A stretch of 64,000 bases of DNA from Nemertoderma westbladi (GCA_032718475.1 JAUCBJ010006714.1:1-64000); one strand, 5' to 3'; positions 1-10,530 are shown, numbered from the stretch's first letter. A program made the numbers and translations. Notes: generated from the letters alone by a model not told the origin.

Positions 1-798
1 CTTGTGGCTTTCTGAGCGAATCCCGATTTCTTATCCAGCGAATTGTTGAGCAATCACATGGAAAAAAACTTAAAGATAAACGCAAATAAATCTGAAGAAC
101 TATGTTTCATTCCAATGAACCTTAAAGAACAGAAAGTTCTAGATATCGCACAAGACTTGTTGGCAAATGTCAACGTATTTTCAATTTTTATTTATTTATT
201 TATTATTTTACTTAGCCTGATTTTAATTTTCATTAAGTTGCTAATCTCAGCTAACAAGTGACATATTATTTCTGTAATTATAAAGTTTTATGTAATCTGT
301 GTTTGTTTATGTAGGTAATTTTTGCTTGCTGACTTTTACTCGTTCTCTTTAATTTCACTCCATTCTCTCTTTAACTCTTTAACCATTATCTCTTAATCTC
401 TCTTTAAGAGGCTGTTTAAATTAAACACAGCCAGCAAATTTGTAATGTAAGTCTTCCAGTCCATATTTCAAATGCTACCGGCTGACCGGTAGCCTACTTA
501 GTACCTGTCAGCCTGTAGGGTAGGCCTACCTGCCTACTGTCTAACTGTAGTGTAGTACAGTAGTAGGCCTTTTATTACCAACTTTTAATACTTTGCAGTC
601 TTAGACTTAAAAAATAATAACTACCCTACGGTCAGCCGGTACCGGTACTAAAGATTTTTAATTATTAGGCCTATGTATGACTTCTGGACTTATATAATAG
701 GCCTATCTGCCTATAGATGTCGAATTTTACTATATATTTTACCAGTTTACTGTTTTTTTTAATACTTTTCACAAATGCCTACAGTAGGGGCCTCTGGG
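1..798. other. AT-rich flank, no supported gene
   Basis: This stretch is AT-rich DNA left of the transposon. From about 470 to 720 it is rich in short motifs such as TAGGCCTAC and CCGGTA, which recur through the non-satellite part of the window and look like dispersed low-complexity sequence of this genome. Apart from the weak reading frame at 58-261 I see no coding region, RNA gene or regulatory site. Confidence 0.6.
58..261 (+). CDS. Weak short ORF, possibly a 3' exon end
   Basis: From the first ATG this frame encodes 67 residues. A charged N-terminal half (containing KSEELCFIPMNLKEQKVLD) is followed by a very hydrophobic tail of Ile, Leu and Phe. The frame has an upstream stop at position 13, so it could be a complete small ORF, or the end of an exon entering near position 16. 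The hydrophobic tail falls where the DNA becomes T-rich (a run of TTTATT repeats), so it may be a by-product of base composition rather than a membrane anchor. A canonical AATAAA does not follow closely. I do not recognise the protein. Chance is a real alternative. Confidence 0.15.
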   Translation: MEKNLKINANKSEELCFIPMNLKEQKVLDIAQDLLANVNVFSIFIYLFIILLSLILIFIKLLISANK

Positions 799-1137
799 CA
801 GTCAGGGAAAACATCCCCGTGGGGATATGTGAAATTTAGGCTTAATTTCTCAACCTATCCTAGTCAGGATAGATGACATATCCCCACCAGGATAGATGGC
901 ACATTTTCCATTTTTTCGGTTTGCGCAAAAATTGGTTGGATGGCTATGTATTTCTTCGGTATTACAATGATCAATAGGTTACAAAAATTGTAAAATTTCA
1001 CGCCCTTGTCATTGGTAAGATTTATAAGAAGATTATAGGGGTTTTAAATTCACATTGATTTCTATCCTGCTGGGGATATTATCGACATATCCCCAGCAGG
1101 ATATGTTTTATTTATATCCTGGTGGGGATATTTTGGA
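799..1137 (+). repeat. Left terminal inverted repeat of the transposon
   Basis: This pairs with 3564-3924. The match begins at CAGTCAGGG and runs inward to TTTTGGA at 1131-1137. It contains several copies of a 16-bp interrupted palindrome of the form TATCC-6 bases-GGATA (for example at 856, 879, 1063, 1088 and 1115), and a perfect 14-bp palindrome ATCCCCGTGGGGAT at 813-826. More copies (1140, 1191) lie just inside the repeat. Confidence 0.85.
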
Positions 1138-1407
1138 TATATCCACAGTAGGATATGTTATAGAATAATATGTGTGTTTCCTATTCAGCATATCCTATTC
1201 AGGATATGCTAGGCAGTTGCTGGTGTGGGTGTTTCTACTGTATAGGATTTTGAGGGTGAAAGACATTTGATTTATCTGTCAGTAATTGTTAGGCAAATTA
1301 TTACGAAACTGCAGTCTGAATACTGGTAGGGCTACCGGTACTTATTAGACCCTATTACGATAGTTTGTTCTGTACCAGAATAATTCTGATTATTAATTAT
1401 TTTGATA

Positions 1408-1851
1408 ATGGCTTCCGGTGCGGTAAATATAGGGCCTAAAGAACCACGGAAGGGCCGTGTTGAAACTTGCTTCTGTTCCAATTTATCCGATCTATGCTCA
1501 ACTGAAACTAGTGAAAATTTTTACACGAGGAATAAAATTTTCGAACTTCTTCTTTGGGTCCAAAATCCCAAAAGCTATGTTGGACCATTACATACCAGGG
1601 AGTCTATGGTAATGAATTATGTAGATTCGTCCAAGTTTGGTGTCATGGTTAGAGCTGCCACTTCGCCTGCAGCATCTTACCCCACTCAACAGACAATCAT
1701 ACAGGCATCTTCTGTAGACTTCCCTGAAGTGTCGCCGTCTAAAGATATATGTATTGCGATAGATAACTTTCAATTTGTAGGCAAAACCTACCGCCTTTTC
1801 AATAAGGGTGTACCAATAAGCAAGGTTTGCTCAGTGATCAGCATACCTTAA
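1408..1851 (+). CDS. Unidentified transposon-borne protein, 147 residues
   Basis: The first ATG gives a protein starting MASGAVNIGPKEPRKG. The frame is open for two more codons upstream. The N-terminal third has several Cys (CFCSNLSDLC near residues 22-31). The C-terminal part contains AIDNFQFVGKTYRLFNKGVP, in which I see a DNxQxxGK pattern followed by a Val-Ser-rich stretch ending SVISIP. I have an impression of similar DN-Q-GK segments in uncharacterised, repeat-associated invertebrate proteins but cannot confirm it. It lies between the inverted repeats, so it is probably element-encoded. An AAG/GTTTGC junction near 1824 could be a splice donor, in which case this is only a first exon. No catalytic triad of a known transposase is visible. 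Confidence 0.45.
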   Translation: MASGAVNIGPKEPRKGRVETCFCSNLSDLCSTETSENFYTRNKIFELLLWVQNPKSYVGPLHTRESMVMNYVDSSKFGVMVRAATSPAASYPTQQTIIQASSVDFPEVSPSKDICIAIDNFQFVGKTYRLFNKGVPISKVCSVISIP

Positions 1852-2269
1852 TTGTCAGGATTTATTAATTCAAAGGCACCCAATTCAGTCTGTCAGTTCA
1901 TTGACCTAACTGGATTGGATGTAGCCGAATGAGTGGAGGCCTTTATTGAAATTGAATTGATTGTAACATTGTTTATGTTACATTTAACATAACGTAACTA
2001 TATTTAAATTATATAATATTAAGTCTGTACTGGTGTCAAAATATATAATGCAACTATCAGACTATCCCCAAAGGCATAATAATTAAAGAACCCAAAAATA
2101 AAGTAAACTGAAACTAAAGGTGTAGGCCTACTAAGGATTGAACTAAGTTGTCCCTTCTTCTTCCAACGGAAGTTGTGGAGGGCACTCCCCTTCGCCTTCA
2201 GTAATGACTGGGGGTGATAAACCCGTTTCTTTCTAGCGCTAGCAGTGGCTGATGATTCATCTGGCTGTA

Positions 2270-2935
2270 GTTCGTGTTGTCCACTTACTCCATCTATCTC
2301 TGACATCATCTGTCCATCCACTCCATCTACCCCCAGCACCTCCTGTCCATCCACTCCATCTACCTCCGATATCGCCTCTCCACTCACTCCATCTATCTCC
2401 GACATCCCCTGTCCACCCACTCCATCTACCTCCAACATTCCTACACCTCCTGTCCATCCACTCCATCTACCTCCGATATCGCCTCTCCACTAACTCCATC
2501 TATCTCCGACATCCCCTGTCCACCCAATTTCATCTACCTCCAACATATCCTCTCCATCCACTCCATCTACTTCCGATATCGCCTCTCTACCCACTCCATC
2601 TATCTCCGACATCCCCTCTCCACCCACTCCATCTACTTCCAACACCTCCTGTCCATCCACTCCATCTACCTCCGATATCGCCACTCCACCCACTCCATCT
2701 ATCTCCAACATCCCCTGTCCACCCACTCCATCTACCTCCAACACCTCCTGTCTGCCTGTCCACCCACTCCATCTATCTCCGATATCGACTCTCCACCAAC
2801 CAGCCAACTCCATCTCTCTCCGACATCACCTGTCCACCCACTCCATCTACCTCCAACACCTCCTGTCCACCCACTCCATCTACCTCCGATATCGCCTCTC
2901 CACCCACTCCAACATCCCCTGTCCATCTATATCCA
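2270..2935. repeat. 33-bp minisatellite inside the transposon, about 20 copies
   Basis: The unit contains CCACTCCATCTACCTCC followed by variable GATATCGCC, GACATCCCC or AACACCTCC and then TGTCCACC. The period is 33 bp, which is 11 codons, so several frames on both strands stay open. Plus frames read repeats such as HPLHLPPISPL. Minus frames read acidic repeats such as SEVDGVDGQEV. Small indels (near 2525 and 2750) break each long frame, so I do not call a gene here. The minus-strand frame 2019-2438 continues past the repeat into a basic non-repetitive segment (RKKRVYHPQSLLKAKG), the only hint that one strand might once have been coding. Confidence 0.85.
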
Positions 2936-2984
2936 TCTATCCAGTTAAGTTCAATCAGTCAATTTGTCTGAAGTTTAGTATGTT

Positions 2985-3244
2985 TACTGTATATACAGTT
3001 ATAGTTCATATCCGTACCTCTGGTATTTTCGTATTGCAAAAATAAGACTATACGTATGAAATACCCTATGTTATTTTGAGATATTGTTTATTGTTTTGGT
3101 TAGAAAAGCCCACCACTGTAACCTGCTCCTTTCCGTTAATTAAGTAATGGAGATTAGTTTATTGTTTTGGTTAGAAAACACCACCACTGTAACCTGCTTC
3201 TTTTGCCAGAGGTACGCATATGAACGATAACCGTATATACTGTA
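2985..3244. mobile_element. Small foldback (MITE-like) element nested in the transposon
   Basis: Arms 2985-3023 and 3206-3244 are inverted copies of about 39 bp (TACTGTATATACAG at the outside, CCAGAGGTACG at the inside), with several mismatches. Between them is a direct duplication: the segment starting GTTTATTGTTTTGGTTAGAA at 3087 recurs at 3157, a 70-bp offset. There is no coding capacity. It could be a MITE or simply a decayed palindrome. Confidence 0.5.
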
Positions 3245-3563
3245 CAACTCTACTGTAGACAGATATACCGGTATCAGTGTACTGTACAGACTGAGTTGTT
3301 GAGGGACTACCAGACTACAGGTCTACCCTTCAGTCAGCCAGGTACCGAAGTAGACTACCTATTATACCGGTTGTTATATTACTTTCGCACAGAAGGCAAT
3401 ACAGCATTAAGGCTACCAACTAACATCTACGTGTACGGTACGTGTAAGCTTAGAGGCAATCCTTCTGGGGATATGCCACAAAACTTACATAAAACAAGCT
3501 ACTGGCTGACTGGCAGACTGGTACATTATTCTAAAACATAGGCCTATCCTAAGACTGAAGATG

Positions 3564-3924
3564 TCCAAAATATCCCCACCAGGATATAAATAAACATGAA
3601 TGAACTTTATCGTGAAACATATCCCGCTGGGGATATGTTGATAATATCCCCAGCAGGATAGAAATCAATGTGAATTTAAAACCCCTATAATCTTCTTATA
3701 AATCTTGCCAATGACAAGGGCGTGAAATTTTACAATTTTTGTAGCCTATTGATCATTGTAATACCGAAGAAATACATAGCCATCCAACCAATTTTTGCGC
3801 AAACCGGAAAAATGGAAAATGTGCCATCTATCCTGGTGGGGATATGTCATCTATCCTCACTAGGATAGGTTGAGAAATTAAGCCTAAATTTGACATATCC
3901 CCACCGGGATGTTTTCCCTGACTG
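3564..3924 (-). repeat. Right terminal inverted repeat of the transposon
   Basis: This is the reverse complement of 799-1137, with a few substitutions and an insertion of about 24 bp between two of the palindromic motifs (around 3605-3625). The high similarity of the arms suggests a fairly recent insertion or ongoing gene conversion between the arms. Confidence 0.85.
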
Positions 3925-3940
3925 CTGGGCTTACAGTACA

Positions 3941-3985
3941 GCCTACCAACTTCCCAATTCCAACGGAATTGGGAAGTTGTTAGGC
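3941..3985. repeat. Near-perfect hairpin, 21-bp arms, 3-base loop
   Basis: 3941-3961 and 3965-3985 are inverted copies with a single mismatch; the core is CAACTTCCCAATTCC. The loop is AAC. It begins 12 bp outside the right copy of the CTGGG duplication, so it is not part of the transposon. Confidence 0.75.
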
Positions 3986-4309
3986 CTACCTTACCTACCA
4001 TACCTACTCCACTGCCACTCCACTCCATTGGCCTTGCAGCCTCGGTAGACATATCAGCATATCGATATCACATCACACCAGCAGCGGTAGTGGTACCGGT
4101 AGTAGATATATGAAAAGGTTAGGACCTGGACCTGTAGTCTGTAGATAATATGGGAATATTACTTCATTAATTAAGCCTAAAATATAGGCCTAAATAATTC
4201 GCTGTCCTTTTGCTGTTAGTCATTAGTTAAACATTGGGTACGGTACGGGCTACGGGACAAAATTGACTAGTTATTTTGTGATATTGTTATTGATTGGTTA
4301 ATTTCTAAA
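3986..4309. other. Upstream region of the GLD2-type gene
   Basis: This is about 320 bp of AT-rich DNA with dispersed TAGGCCTA and GGTACCGGTA motifs. It must hold the promoter and 5' leader if the gene at 4310 is transcribed from here, but I see no convincing TATA box or initiator. Confidence 0.4.
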
Positions 4310-4837
4310 ATGAAACGATCTTTTGCTTCCTCTGACACGCATGACCATCGCTACCGCCACGGCAATCAACATGCACAGGTTGCACAGCGTAATATCTCAA
4401 AGCTGTACAATTTACACCCGCATGTTACTGTGGATGTGAGGCCTCCTGCGGCTGCACCTATTACCGGTATCATAAAGAAACCTTTTCCTCGAGGTGATAA
4501 ATTTCCGGAAAGAAACGCTCATCCGCATGTATCCTCGAGAGACTCACACCATCGCGCTCGCGTACCACCGAAAGCCACCCATGTACGTGCGGACGCACAA
4601 AGCGTCCGAATGAACTCACCATCATTGAGGGCCCTGCCACAAGTCGCTAAACCCGCTGATAAAAAGGATCAAGTCGCTAAGCCCGCTGATAAAAAGGATC
4701 AAGTCGCTGTACCGGGACACCAGGTGACTGTCAACAGCGTTCAGCGGAAGGTAGGGGTACTGGAGTCACCTCCTCCTGGTCGTCTACCCAACAGCAGTGC
4801 AAGTTCCCGTGGAAACAAACGCGATTCCATTTGCTAA
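4310..4837 (+). CDS. N-terminal disordered part of the GLD2-type poly(A) polymerase (frame-split)
   Basis: From ATG (MKRSFASSDTHDHRY) this frame encodes 175 residues rich in His, Pro, Lys and Arg, with no fold I can see. GLD2 proteins commonly have a long, poorly conserved N-terminal region before the catalytic core, and this segment lies directly upstream of that core in the same orientation. A 30-bp coding duplication at 4640-4699 gives QVAKPADKKD twice, then a partial third copy. The frame ends at TAA 4835-4837, while the catalytic ORF runs one frame over and is open from 4755, so the two overlap by about 80 bp. The parts belong together only if there is a frameshift, an unseen intron or a sequencing indel in this overlap. 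Otherwise the upstream ORF is a separate or broken product. Confidence 0.5.
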   Translation: MKRSFASSDTHDHRYRHGNQHAQVAQRNISKLYNLHPHVTVDVRPPAAAPITGIIKKPFPRGDKFPERNAHPHVSSRDSHHRARVPPKATHVRADAQSVRMNSPSLRALPQVAKPADKKDQVAKPADKKDQVAVPGHQVTVNSVQRKVGVLESPPPGRLPNSSASSRGNKRDSIC

Positions 4838-6122
4838 GCGACCGAAGTTGGATACCCCCGAGGCCCCACCGCAAACATCCAACGACAACCAAAACCGTAT
4901 AATCCCTTGCTTCCTATTAGAGGATTGTACCGATGATGACGATGACATTAGAACCGTTAAGATTTCGAGTTCGCAACTCGACCAATCAGTAATCGAAATA
5001 AATCATTCGAACTCGAACAAACGCTCAGGTTCCTCCGCCTATTTCTACGTGGATTCCTCAGACTCCGACGAACCAAACAACAGCAGCGTAAATTCCGAGC
5101 CCGAAGGATTAATAAACAGTCTGCGAACGGTTTCGGACCACCGAATCGCGGCTCTTAGTAAACAGATGTTGGATTACTACAACAGATTCAAACAGCTGCC
5201 GCACAACGTACAACTTAAGATTAAATTACGCGACGCCCTGTGCGCCCTCATTAAGGTTCCTTTCTTCCAGTGTTACGTCCATATCGTGGGATCCTCCCAG
5301 AACGGTTTCGCTAGCTCCACCAGCGACGCTGATATGTGCGTGGTCATTCCGACCCAGTTGCGAAGCAACCAGAAGCGTAGCGACGTGGTGCAGACTTTGC
5401 ATCGGATCCGCGGTCTACTGCGGCAGTGTTCGTTCGTGACTCGCCCGCTGGTGGTGCCCGCCAAGGTGCCCATCATCCGCTTCACCGACTCCTACTCGGG
5501 TTTCGACTGCGATCTCAACATTAACAACCTCGTCGGCATTCGGAACACACATCTGCTCCGCGCCTACGGGATGTTGGACTCCCGAGTCGTTCCCTTTATA
5601 TTTGTGGTTAAGTACTGGGCTCGTCAGCTGGGAATAAACCACGCCCCTAGCGGCACGTTGAGTAGCTACTGTCTGGCATTGATGGCGATTAACTTCCTTC
5701 AGCAGGTTCAGCCCCCCGTAGTTCCCTCCCTGCAGACATCTGCCTCCCAATATTTCAACCGGGACATCCCCGTGGTTAACTTGTCTCGTCTCGAGTCTCT
5801 GGATTTATCCTGGTGGACGAGCTCCAACTCCTCCTCTCTGGGCGAGTTGTTCCTCTGGTTTCTCCGCTACTACGCCGAGTTCGAGTTCTCCAGACTGGTC
5901 ATGTCAGTCCGGACGGCGGGCGTTCTCTCGGACACTCGGAACTCCGAGAGTTTCCGCGATAAACACATCGCCATAGAGGAGCCTTACGACCTGTCCAACA
6001 CCGCCCGCGCCGTCTACAGCGCAGGACACTTCCAGACCATTCTATCGGCCTTCCGTAAAACCGCGAATCTCTCTACAACTGACTCGGATCTCTATAAGTT
6101 AATGGCGGCCCCACGAACGTAA
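4797..6122 (+). CDS. GLD2: GLD2-type cytoplasmic poly(A) polymerase, catalytic part
   Basis: GLD2 (TENT2) is a non-canonical poly(A) polymerase that lengthens mRNA tails in the cytoplasm, in germ cells and neurons, with RNA-binding partners such as CPEB. Numbering from the GTG at 4797 (441 residues): an acidic and basic linker with KRPKLD at 14-19 (NLS-like); a nucleotidyltransferase domain at about 120-290 with GSSQNGF at 165-171, catalytic Asp177 and Asp179 (SDADMCV) and the third Asp at 239 (FDCDLNINN); NNLVGIRN at 243-250; GTLSSYCLALM at 286-296; and a PAP-associated domain at about 345-405 with LGELFLWFLRYYAEFEF and EEPYDLSNTARAV. No RRM is present, as in other GLD2 proteins. The first ATG in this frame is only at 5166 (MLDYYNRF), so the true start is uncertain. 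There are no introns across the core, and GC is much higher than in the flanks. Confidence 0.88.
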   Translation: MQVPVETNAIPFAKRPKLDTPEAPPQTSNDNQNRIIPCFLLEDCTDDDDDIRTVKISSSQLDQSVIEINHSNSNKRSGSSAYFYVDSSDSDEPNNSSVNSEPEGLINSLRTVSDHRIAALSKQMLDYYNRFKQLPHNVQLKIKLRDALCALIKVPFFQCYVHIVGSSQNGFASSTSDADMCVVIPTQLRSNQKRSDVVQTLHRIRGLLRQCSFVTRPLVVPAKVPIIRFTDSYSGFDCDLNINNLVGIRNTHLLRAYGMLDSRVVPFIFVVKYWARQLGINHAPSGTLSSYCLALMAINFLQQVQPPVVPSLQTSASQYFNRDIPVVNLSRLESLDLSWWTSSNSSSLGELFLWFLRYYAEFEFSRLVMSVRTAGVLSDTRNSESFRDKHIAIEEPYDLSNTARAVYSAGHFQTILSAFRKTANLSTTDSDLYKLMAAPRT

Positions 6123-6159
6123 CTTGCTGCATGGGGGGAGTGTAACATGCAAATATGTC

Positions 6160-6165
6160 AATAAA
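6160..6165 (+). terminator. Poly(A) signal AATAAA of the GLD2-type gene
   Basis: A canonical AATAAA lies 38 bp past the stop codon, giving a very short 3' UTR. There is no long A tract after it, so it does not by itself show a retrocopy. Confidence 0.6.
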
Positions 6166-6571
6166 TGCTGTTTAATTTCCCCAGAGTCCCGTTCGATAGT
6201 TAATGGAACTTTTAAACTTTAATATTTTGAGACTCGCCCCACTGACCAATATTAATCTGGACCTTCAGGGCAAACTTCCATTTTAATAGAAAATTCGAGG
6301 ATTTTTATTCTCTCAATTTCATTTGTTACAATATTATAACCCTTACAAACCCAGGTTATGCCATTTTAAGACCGATTTTGAATGATACATGCGAACGACG
6401 AAATAATCCGAACAAAATGTTTTCCGGAGTGTCTGAATCACATAAGATTGGATATTGAGGTAGAGCAGAATGCGTTTTTAACTCATTTTGCTTCATCACA
6501 ATAAACTATCTCGCATTCCTGCACTCCCTCAATTACTTGTCTATCAGTTTAGATTGTTGATGTACAAACCA

Positions 6572-6624
6572 GCCAATCACAGCCAATTCCATTCCAGCAT
6601 TCTAATTACTGCACTCTGATTGGC
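6572..6624. promoter_or_regulatory. Pair of oppositely oriented CCAAT-type boxes
   Basis: GCCAATCA (6572-6579) and TGATTGGC (6617-6624) are exact inverted copies, 37 bp apart, with another GCCAAT at 6582. These match the CCAAT box bound by NF-Y, which often occurs in promoters. They could mark a promoter reading right toward the receptor gene. No TATA box or transcript evidence supports this. Confidence 0.22.
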
Positions 6625-7983
6625 AGTACAGACTGTGAGTTGTCATTAGCAATAATTACAGTTACTTTGCAGTTTGCACTGACTTTACGTTCTTTGGGGA
6701 AGGGACCCGGCCGGATAAGAAGTGCAAGAGTATCTGAAGTTTTGTTGCGTGGACGATCACTCGATATAGGTTTATTTTATTTAATATTGAAATTAATTAT
6801 CAAGGAACAACATTTTAGAGTGCACCAAACATTTTCCCGCCACCAGAACTCTACCATCACCAGAAGACGATTTATTTATTATGTTACTTATCAACGGAGT
6901 GTATATCTGAAAATTTAAAACAGTGGGAAATTTAAAAAACTAAATTAGTTGGTAGGCCTACACACTGACACAACGTGCAGCGGGTCGGGGCGGCTAATCT
7001 GTTACTGGCAACCCTGCACCATCCTCAAAGACTTGGCCGCTTCTCCACTTCACCCTGGAGCCACTCGATACAGTGCGGGTAGGTGCATTCTTCTTCTTAT
7101 AATGTCACCCATCATAACAACCAGTTGCTATGGTAAGGTTGTACCTGTAAGGTAACGCGACTACCACGATTCATAACATTGACCGTTCGAAAGTGCATAC
7201 CGGTACCGGTACTCAATATAGGCAGTCGCAGACAGACAGACATTACGTTTATTACATCAAGCATTTCGACTGATAGACAAGGTTGAGGACTGATCGACTG
7301 ATTGAGGCTGGAGTGCAAGAATATAAGGTAGTTTATTATTCTGTTTATTGGGGTGAAGAAAATGAGCTAAAATAGCTGTACCTCAATATCTAATCTTATA
7401 TGTCTGAATCCAATGCAATCGAATCCACCTGTCCTTGTTTTGGTTGTTGCCATGCCAATATTGGAATATCCTGGCTTATCCTAAACCAACTATATATTTT
7501 TATATTCTTTGCTGTATACATTGAATCATACCATTTGTTCCTTTACAAATTATTAATCTGTTGACTTTAACCTAATTTTAATGGAATATTTTTTCATTTT
7601 AATTCCTATTTTTATGGCCGATTCAGTAAATTTCGCAATCGGCCGGAATTCGGTTAAGTTGCAACTGAAATAGCAATAAAATTTTAATTATATACCGGAG
7701 GACATATTGTACACTTTGTATTCGAGCGACTTGGGGCAATAAAGCAGCAGTCTTTGTTGACTTCTTATTTATGTCGGTATGTAAAGCTATTTGGTGCGTT
7801 ATTTCTGCCAAGTTCTATATAATGCAAGGTCAGTATAATAAGTAACTAACGTTCTGCGAAAACATATTTATTTTACTCAGTCGATTAGTATTTATAACAA
7901 CACTCCCAACTGTTGTTCTCATCTCTACAAATCGAAGTACTTACAGCAAGTGGGAAGTTGGAAAGCTATACGTGGCTGGACTA

Positions 7984-8001
7984 TATTATTATTATTATTA
8001 T
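7984..8001. repeat. ATT triplet microsatellite
   Basis: About six uninterrupted ATT/TTA triplets. Confidence 0.7.
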
Positions 8002-8683
8002 GATTGAAATTTGCAGAACCAATATAAAAAGACGTGGGCGACGGGCGTGTCTAAATAACTATACGTAATCTAATGGGGTACACAGGGACTATCGAGTTGC
8101 TCTATAGCATTGTTGATAAAGCTTAGCTTAGCTGATAAATAAAAATATAATTGACAATAAAAGCATATTCGATGTGAATATTTATTGTAGTTATTGTGAG
8201 TATTTCCCTTTTTTCTCCCTTTTGTTTGTTTAACACGTGAATATTCCACCGTGAATTATTATATCGTGAATATCCCAGTCAGCATACTACTACTAGATGA
8301 TGAGCTAACATGAAATATGTTGATACTTTATTTAATTCGAATATAGTATGATTTATTGTGTAATATAAAATGTGATTTTCTTTGCCCAAGGTAAAGTAAC
8401 TTAAGGTCCTACCGATCCCTCAAATATTTCTATAAAAATATTCGTATAAAACAGCATTTAGATAATTTTCCTTTTAAAATTGGATATTAAATATGTACTG
8501 TAGTACGACAACGACGACTTCACACGGTCCGCTAATTATACCGCTACACAAAGGCTCTGGCCAAGCTTCGTGGCTCGCCCCACAATATAATTGCTACACC
8601 CAGATTTTATGTGAATTTTGGCTCGGCCTGTAAATATTTCAAAAACGTCAACTAAATTTAATTTGTATTATTTGTTTCCATAG

Positions 8684-9629
8684 GAACACAATGATGCTTT
8701 CATCCATCAATATACTTCTATCCCAACTGGCGTTGACTAATGCCCTCCACTCATTGGTCACTCTGCCACCTATATTTGTTACCATAGTTACCAATTACGC
8801 GCTTACCACCAAAGCATGTCAAATATTGGGTTTTTTAGACGCCCTGTTGCGACAGGAGTTGATAATAATACTCTCGGCCATATCTATTGACAGATACCTA
8901 ATAATTGTCTGTCAGAGGGACAAACTAACGCCAACGTTATCTTGGGCTATCGGTATTAATAGCACCCTTGCATCAGGATTGGCTGCTTCTCTACCATTGT
9001 TCGAATGGGGTTCATATGATATGGTCTATACACATCCTTTTTGTGTACTAGCAACTCCGAAACGACCGGCAGATGGCGTTCAACTTATTCTGTCTGCTCT
9101 GTGTACATTTTGGTTTCCCGTTGCAATTCTTAGTGTTCTGTATCTGCTCATCCTACGTATAGTGAGAATGAAGCGGTTGAGAGTTGGCGCTCAAAGCGAG
9201 CTCGGAAGAACAATGACTATATCTTGGTATCGCAGCAACAGATTATACATCAATTTCTGCCAGAAAAGTCGCAAATTTCTGACCGTTGGAATTATGTTCT
9301 GTGTGTTTGCTTGCTGCGGTCTGCCTTACTACACTCTAACAACTGTTCGTGGTATATCTAACATTGAGCCCGTTGGTTACAATGTCAACCTGGTTTCTAC
9401 TCTGCTTTGCTATATGATTAGTACAATATACCCCGCGATATACTACTGGCGTATCAACGTATACCGCAAAATGGTTAAATCTTGTTTACCAGTGTTGCCA
9501 GGATACCATAACGTGGTAGAGTGGATGCCTTGGTCCATCGCTAGGCGGTGTTACCCATCATTTGTCTACAAGGTATGGGATCAATCTGTAACCTTATCGA
9601 CTGTAACGCATACAGTTACACAGAAGTAG
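8684..9629 (+). CDS. Class A (rhodopsin-like) GPCR, exon covering TM2-TM7
   Basis: The exon is preceded by TTTGTTTCCATAG, a good 3' splice site, and the frame stays open to it (N-T-M-M-L...), so the two Met codons at 8691-8696 are probably internal and TM1 lies upstream. Numbering from 8691: TM2 about 4-33; Cys43 at the start of TM3; DRY at 67-69; TM4 about 82-103 with Trp85; extracellular-loop-2 Cys118; TM5 about 131-157 with Pro143; TM6 about 196-219 with Pro212; TM7 about 233-253 with YPAIY at 247-251; and a tail of about 60 residues. The disulfide pair and DRY are kept, but the TM2 Asp is Asn17, the TM6 Trp of CWxP is Gly210 and the TM7 Asn of NPxxY is Tyr247. It may be distantly like GPR161-type orphan receptors, which is a weak impression. 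The ligand is unknown. The TM1-lacking state could also mean a pseudogene. Confidence 0.8.
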
Positions 9630-9762
9630 ATTACTTTAACATCCGTGTTGTATCTGGAACTTAAATACGTTGTTCCTTACTAATAACAAATTCGCAGCAT
9701 ATTATTTCTTGGTAGTTTCGTTAATTGTCAGAATATTCCGGTACAGTTAGTAATAGATGTTA

Positions 9763-9876
9763 GGACAATTATTGCGACCCGGACAATTGCGACCCATAAT
9801 TTTTATTTAAAAACATGGGTCGCAATTGTCCGGGTCGCAATTCTCCGGGTCGCAATTGTCCGGGTCGCAATTGTCC
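9763..9876. repeat. Foldback of 15-bp units
   Basis: Four units of GGGTCGCAATTGTCC (9817-9876, one with a single change) face two inverted units (GGACAATTATTGCGACCC at 9763-9780 with three extra bases, and GGACAATTGCGACCC at 9781-9795) across a 21-bp AT-rich loop. Each unit contains the palindrome CAATTG. The 15-bp period keeps frames open on both strands, so the short ORFs here are artefacts. Confidence 0.8.
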
Positions 9877-9952
9877 GGACTCCTTAGTAATACAACCATT
9901 GCAATTCGAATTACGTATTATGATATATCTTATATGGTCGGGGAGAGGGGGT

Positions 9953-9974
9953 GGGGGGGGGGGGGGGGGGGGGG
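9953..9974 (+). repeat. Run of 22 G, flanked by further G tracts
   Basis: An uninterrupted run of 22 G is preceded by GGGGAGAGGGGGT, which gives clear G-quadruplex potential. Such a run is also a likely length-error site in the assembly. Confidence 0.85.
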
Positions 9975-10026
9975 ATACCAAATATTTTTGGCTGTAAACA
10001 AAAAAATGGAAAGGGCTTTACACAAG

Positions 10027-10032
10027 AATAAA
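10027..10032 (+). terminator. Candidate poly(A) signal AATAAA for the receptor gene
   Basis: This is the first canonical AATAAA after the receptor stop, 398 bp downstream and beyond the G run. It is only a positional candidate. Confidence 0.25.
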
Positions 10033-10180
10033 TTATATTATTGTGCTTCTGCATTAGATTATAAAAACTTGAAAACATTAACTACGTACGTACAGTACTA
10101 CTGTTTAGATTAATACGCCATGAACTTTAGTGTACAAAAACACCACCCGAGCAGAAAAGTGCAATTTGTTTCTTAATACA

Positions 10181-10449
10181 AAAATATACCGGGTAATTAT
10201 TACTACAAATCTATGGCATTTAAATACAAAATGAATTTACTGATTATATTTGTGTAGCCGAAAGCTAAAAAAAATATACCGGGTAATTATTACTACAAAT
10301 CTATGGCATTTAAATACAAAATGAATTTACTGATTATATTTGTGTAGCCGAAAGCTAAAAAAAATATACCGGGTAATTATTACTACAAATCTATGGCATT
10401 TAAATACAAAATGAATTTACTGATTATATTTGTGTAGCCGAAAGCTAAA
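10181..10449. repeat. Three tandem 90-bp copies, essentially identical
   Basis: Units 10181-10270, 10271-10360 and 10361-10449 agree base for base, except at the last base or two. Each begins AAAATATACCGGGTAATTAT and ends GTGTAGCCGAAAGCTAA. The identity implies very recent duplication. The block would lie in the 3' UTR of the minus-strand gene ending at 10531. Confidence 0.9.
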
Positions 10450-10530
10450 GCGCGTCCATACCGTCCTGCAAACACACCACTAAACTAAGCCGAATTCACT
10501 GTTACAAAAGTCGAAAGTAAAGTTTACGTT

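Larger units (their letters stand above)
799..3924. mobile_element. DNA transposon with long terminal inverted repeats, 3.1 kb
   Basis: The two ends are long inverted repeats: 799-1137 matches the reverse complement of 3564-3924 at high identity, apart from about 24 extra bases in the right copy near 3605-3625. Both start CAGTCAGGGAAAACATCCC. Immediately outside both ends is the direct repeat CTGGG (794-798 and 3925-3929), a candidate 5-bp target-site duplication. The interior carries an ORF (1408-1851), a 33-bp minisatellite (about 2270-2935) and a small nested foldback element (2985-3244). No DDE transposase motif could be recognised, so the element may be non-autonomous or use an unfamiliar enzyme. 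The terminal CAG resembles hAT ends, but a 5-bp duplication does not fit hAT (8 bp), and the ends lack the CACWATG start of Transib. I leave the superfamily open. Confidence 0.8.
6166..8683. other. Intergenic or intronic DNA, no supported gene
   Basis: This is AT-rich with scattered short open frames that start at TTG and lack any recognisable protein pattern. An ATT triplet microsatellite sits at 7984-8001. Short direct repeats of GTGAATAT occur around 8165-8275. Part of this region should be intron of the receptor gene that continues at 8684; I could not find its TM1 exon here. Confidence 0.5.
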